From positions 1 to 64,000 of the forward strand of contig NZ_JAUSVO010000001.1 in assembly GCF_030814715.1 (NCBI RefSeq): a stretch of DNA of 64,000 nt. The letters run 5' to 3'. How positions within the stretch are numbered: position 1 is the stretch's first letter; the number at the start of each line of letters is the position of its first letter. Source of the DNA: Kaistia dalseonensis (lineage in GTDB: Bacteria > Pseudomonadota > Alphaproteobacteria > Rhizobiales > Kaistiaceae). Below, piece after piece: positions 62,409 through 64,000 of the stretch. The notes below the pieces were generated by a model. The model had not been told where the DNA came from, searched no databases, and worked only from the letters and a program-made list of their open reading frames with translations. A program made the position numbers and the translations under genes.

Positions 62409-63551
62409 CTATTCGATCACGATGCGCGGTGCCGGTTTCGCGCCGGCGCCGCCATTGACCGCATCCCAGATGCGGGCCGCGATCTGCTTGTAGACTGCCG
62501 CATGCGCGCTCTCCGGCGCCGTCGCGACGATCGGCCTGCCGCTGTCCGATGTTTCGCGGATGGCGAGATCGAGCGGCACCTCGCCGAGGAACGGCACATC
62601 CAGTCGCTCCGCCTCGTGCCGCGCACCGCCATGGCTGAAGATGTCGGAGCGGGTGCCGCAATGGGGGCAGATGAAATAGCTCATATTTTCGACGATGCCG
62701 AGCAGCGGCACATTCACTTTCTTGAACATCGCCAGTCCCTTGCGCGCATCGATCAGCGCCAGGTCCTGCGGCGTCGAGACGATCACGGCGCCGGCGAGCG
62801 GCACCTGCTGCGCCATGGTGAGCTGCGCGTCGCCCGTGCCGGGCGGCATGTCGACGACGAGAATATCGAGCGGCGCCCAGGCGACCTCGCGCAGCATCTG
62901 CGTGATCGCCGACATCACCATCGGCCCGCGCCAGATCATCGGCGTCTCTTCCTCGACCAGGAAGCCCATCGACATCGCCTTGATGCCATAGGCCGACATC
63001 GGCTTCAGCGTGCGGCCGTCCACCGTCTCGGGCCGGCCGGAGAGGCCGAGAAGCCGCGGCACGGAGGGACCATATATATCGGCGTCGAGCAGTCCGACCC
63101 GGAGGCCGTTGGCGGCAAGGCCGAGCGCGATGTTGACGGCCGTCGTCGACTTGCCGACGCCGCCCTTGCCCGAGGCAACCGCAATGATCGCGCCGACGCC
63201 CGGAATGCCCGGCTTGGCCGCTGCCGGCTTGGCGGCTGGGGCCGGGCGCGCCGCGGCGGCAGCCGGCGGCGCCGGGCGGGGCGCGTCGGCCGAGCCGCCC
63301 TTGCGCTCAGCCGTCAGGATCACCAGCGTGCTTTCGACGCCCGGCAGGCCGCGCACGGCGGCGGCCGCCTGTTCGCGCAGCGGCTCGAGTTCGCGGGCGC
63401 GTTCCGAATCGACCGTGATCGAGAACATCACCTTTCCGCCATTGATCAGGATGTCGGAGACGAGGCCGAGCGAAACCAGGTCCCCTTTGCCATCGGGACC
63501 GGGAACCGATCGCAGCTTTTCGATGATCGTGTCGCGATCGATGGCGGCCAT
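62409..63551 (-). CDS. mrp: Mrp/ApbC-type Fe-S cluster carrier ATPase
   Basis: A 380-residue Fe-S assembly protein. Residues 1-95 are a MIP18/DUF59-like domain; an alanine/proline-rich linker (about 98-118) follows; then the ParA-type ATPase with the deviant Walker A VASGKGGVGKSTTAVNIA (about 128) and VDMPPGTGDAQL. The cluster-binding pair is in YFICPHCG. It transfers Fe-S clusters to target enzymes in the cytoplasm. The ATG at 63551 has an AAGGA site; an upstream in-frame start is rejected because its translation lacks homology. Confidence 0.95.
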   Translation of the reverse strand: MAAIDRDTIIEKLRSVPGPDGKGDLVSLGLVSDILINGGKVMFSITVDSERARELEPLREQAAAAVRGLPGVESTLVILTAERKGGSADAPRPAPPAAAAARPAPAAKPAAAKPGIPGVGAIIAVASGKGGVGKSTTAVNIALGLAANGLRVGLLDADIYGPSVPRLLGLSGRPETVDGRTLKPMSAYGIKAMSMGFLVEEETPMIWRGPMVMSAITQMLREVAWAPLDILVVDMPPGTGDAQLTMAQQVPLAGAVIVSTPQDLALIDARKGLAMFKKVNVPLLGIVENMSYFICPHCGTRSDIFSHGGARHEAERLDVPFLGEVPLDLAIRETSDSGRPIVATAPESAHAAVYKQIAARIWDAVNGGAGAKPAPRIVIE

Positions 63552-63985
63552 GGCGGCATTCCTTTTGGTGGCGAACTGTTTGTGGCGAAGGCTGGCGACA
63601 TTAGCGCCGGATGATGGACGATCAAGCCCGATGGCCTGGGCATGGCGAAAGCCGCGGCCTGCCGGGCTTTCCGTTGATTGCACGGTCTGATCGGGACGAA
63701 GTCGTTACCAAGTCCTTACCTGGAAACGCTCAATGATCGACGGCTCTGTTGCATTTCTGTCATAGCGCGTGGGTGAGGTTTCGTTATGATCAAAATCACG
63801 GAATCACGAGATGCGGTTCCGGTTGCTTTACCGGCCACCCAGGGGTGGGGGCCAAAAAAGGTAGACGCAGCTGAACGGGGATAGGACGGACTTCGGCGGG
63901 CCAGTCGGCGAGAAGACCCTAGGGCTTCTCCAAGGCGACGAGAAGAATGAAATTTCTCCTGGTATAACCTTTTGGAGGTCAGGAC
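63552..63985. promoter_or_regulatory. Long structured leader before the last gene
   Basis: A 434-bp gap containing no recognised gene. The right half has several short stem-loops: CCGGT/ACCGG (63819-63834), CCACCC with GGGTGG (63835-63848), GAGAAG/CTTCTC with a second GAGAAG further on (about 63910-63950), then GGAGG at 63974-63978. Long structured leaders are common before highly expressed outer-membrane genes. No promoter was assigned. Confidence 0.4.
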
Positions 63986-64000
63986 ATGAACTTTAAGACC
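63986..64000 (+). CDS. Partial gene, first five codons at the window edge
   Basis: The ATG at 63986 follows a GGAGG ribosome site and reads M-N-F-K-T before the sequence ends. Rhizobial porins often start M-N-x-K-S/T and have long leaders, so a porin is one possibility, but five residues cannot identify the gene. Confidence 0.4.

Overview
The window is high-GC DNA that looks chromosomal and comes from an alphaproteobacterium, most likely of the Rhizobiales/Hyphomicrobiales. The pointers are a gene-transfer-agent (GTA) type tail operon, a FeuP/FeuQ-like two-component pair, the ccmI-ccmE-ccmF-ccmH (cycHJKL) - degP - response regulator - histidine kinase - glnE - PleC-like kinase - pepN order that I recall from rhizobia, and many CTCTCCC...GGGAGAG palindromic intergenic elements. 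The genus cannot be fixed from the sequence alone. No rRNA, tRNA, CRISPR array or insertion sequence was recognised.

Region 1 (1-13.4 kb) is phage-derived. A 189-bp tandem repeat runs in from the left edge. It is followed by the second half of a GTA-like structural operon: DUF3168 (gp8 type), major tail protein (gp9), two tail-assembly chaperone-like proteins (gp10 and the small ORF after it), a short tape measure (gp11), DUF2460 (gp12), DUF2163 (gp13), NlpC/P60 peptidase (gp14) and the giant host-interaction protein (gp15). A fibre module (DUF2793, an 85-aa protein, a beta-helix-like protein) and a lysis module (GH24 lysozyme fused to a peptidoglycan-binding domain and a membrane anchor, then a holin-like protein) are attached downstream. 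Two reverse-strand genes (a GNAT acetyltransferase and a small membrane protein) and a duplicated palindromic spacer interrupt the block. Terminase, portal and capsid genes are not in the window.

Region 2 (13.5-33.7 kb) is a conserved envelope and signalling backbone: a small secreted protein with a FeuP/FeuQ-like pair, a glycine-zipper lipoprotein, cytochrome c maturation genes, a DegP/HtrA protease, a second response regulator and kinase (here separated by about 0.9 kb of non-conserved DNA), GlnE, a PleC-like PAS kinase and aminopeptidase N.

Region 3 (33.9-41.1 kb) is a LacI-regulated carbohydrate operon: regulator, TIM-barrel isomerase, Gfo/Idh/MocA dehydrogenase, CUT2-type ATPase, permease and binding protein, ending at a strong terminator. 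Its substrate is not evident.

Region 4 (41.1-53.5 kb) is mixed: a short TadG-like protein, a Kup potassium transporter, an operon of an unrecognised 319-aa protein with an MFS transporter, two CHASE4-GGDEF-EAL cyclic-di-GMP proteins flanking a YcaQ-like protein, an SGNH hydrolase and a nitroreductase.

Region 5 (53.7-60.2 kb) is a second carbohydrate operon (CUT1-type binding protein, two permeases, ATPase) ending in an unusual Gfo/Idh/MocA - aldo/keto reductase fusion.

Region 6 (60.2-64 kb) holds two tiny proteins divergent from a LysR/GcvA-type regulator, a NudK-like Nudix hydrolase, an Mrp/ApbC Fe-S carrier ATPase, and a structured leader running into a gene cut by the right edge.
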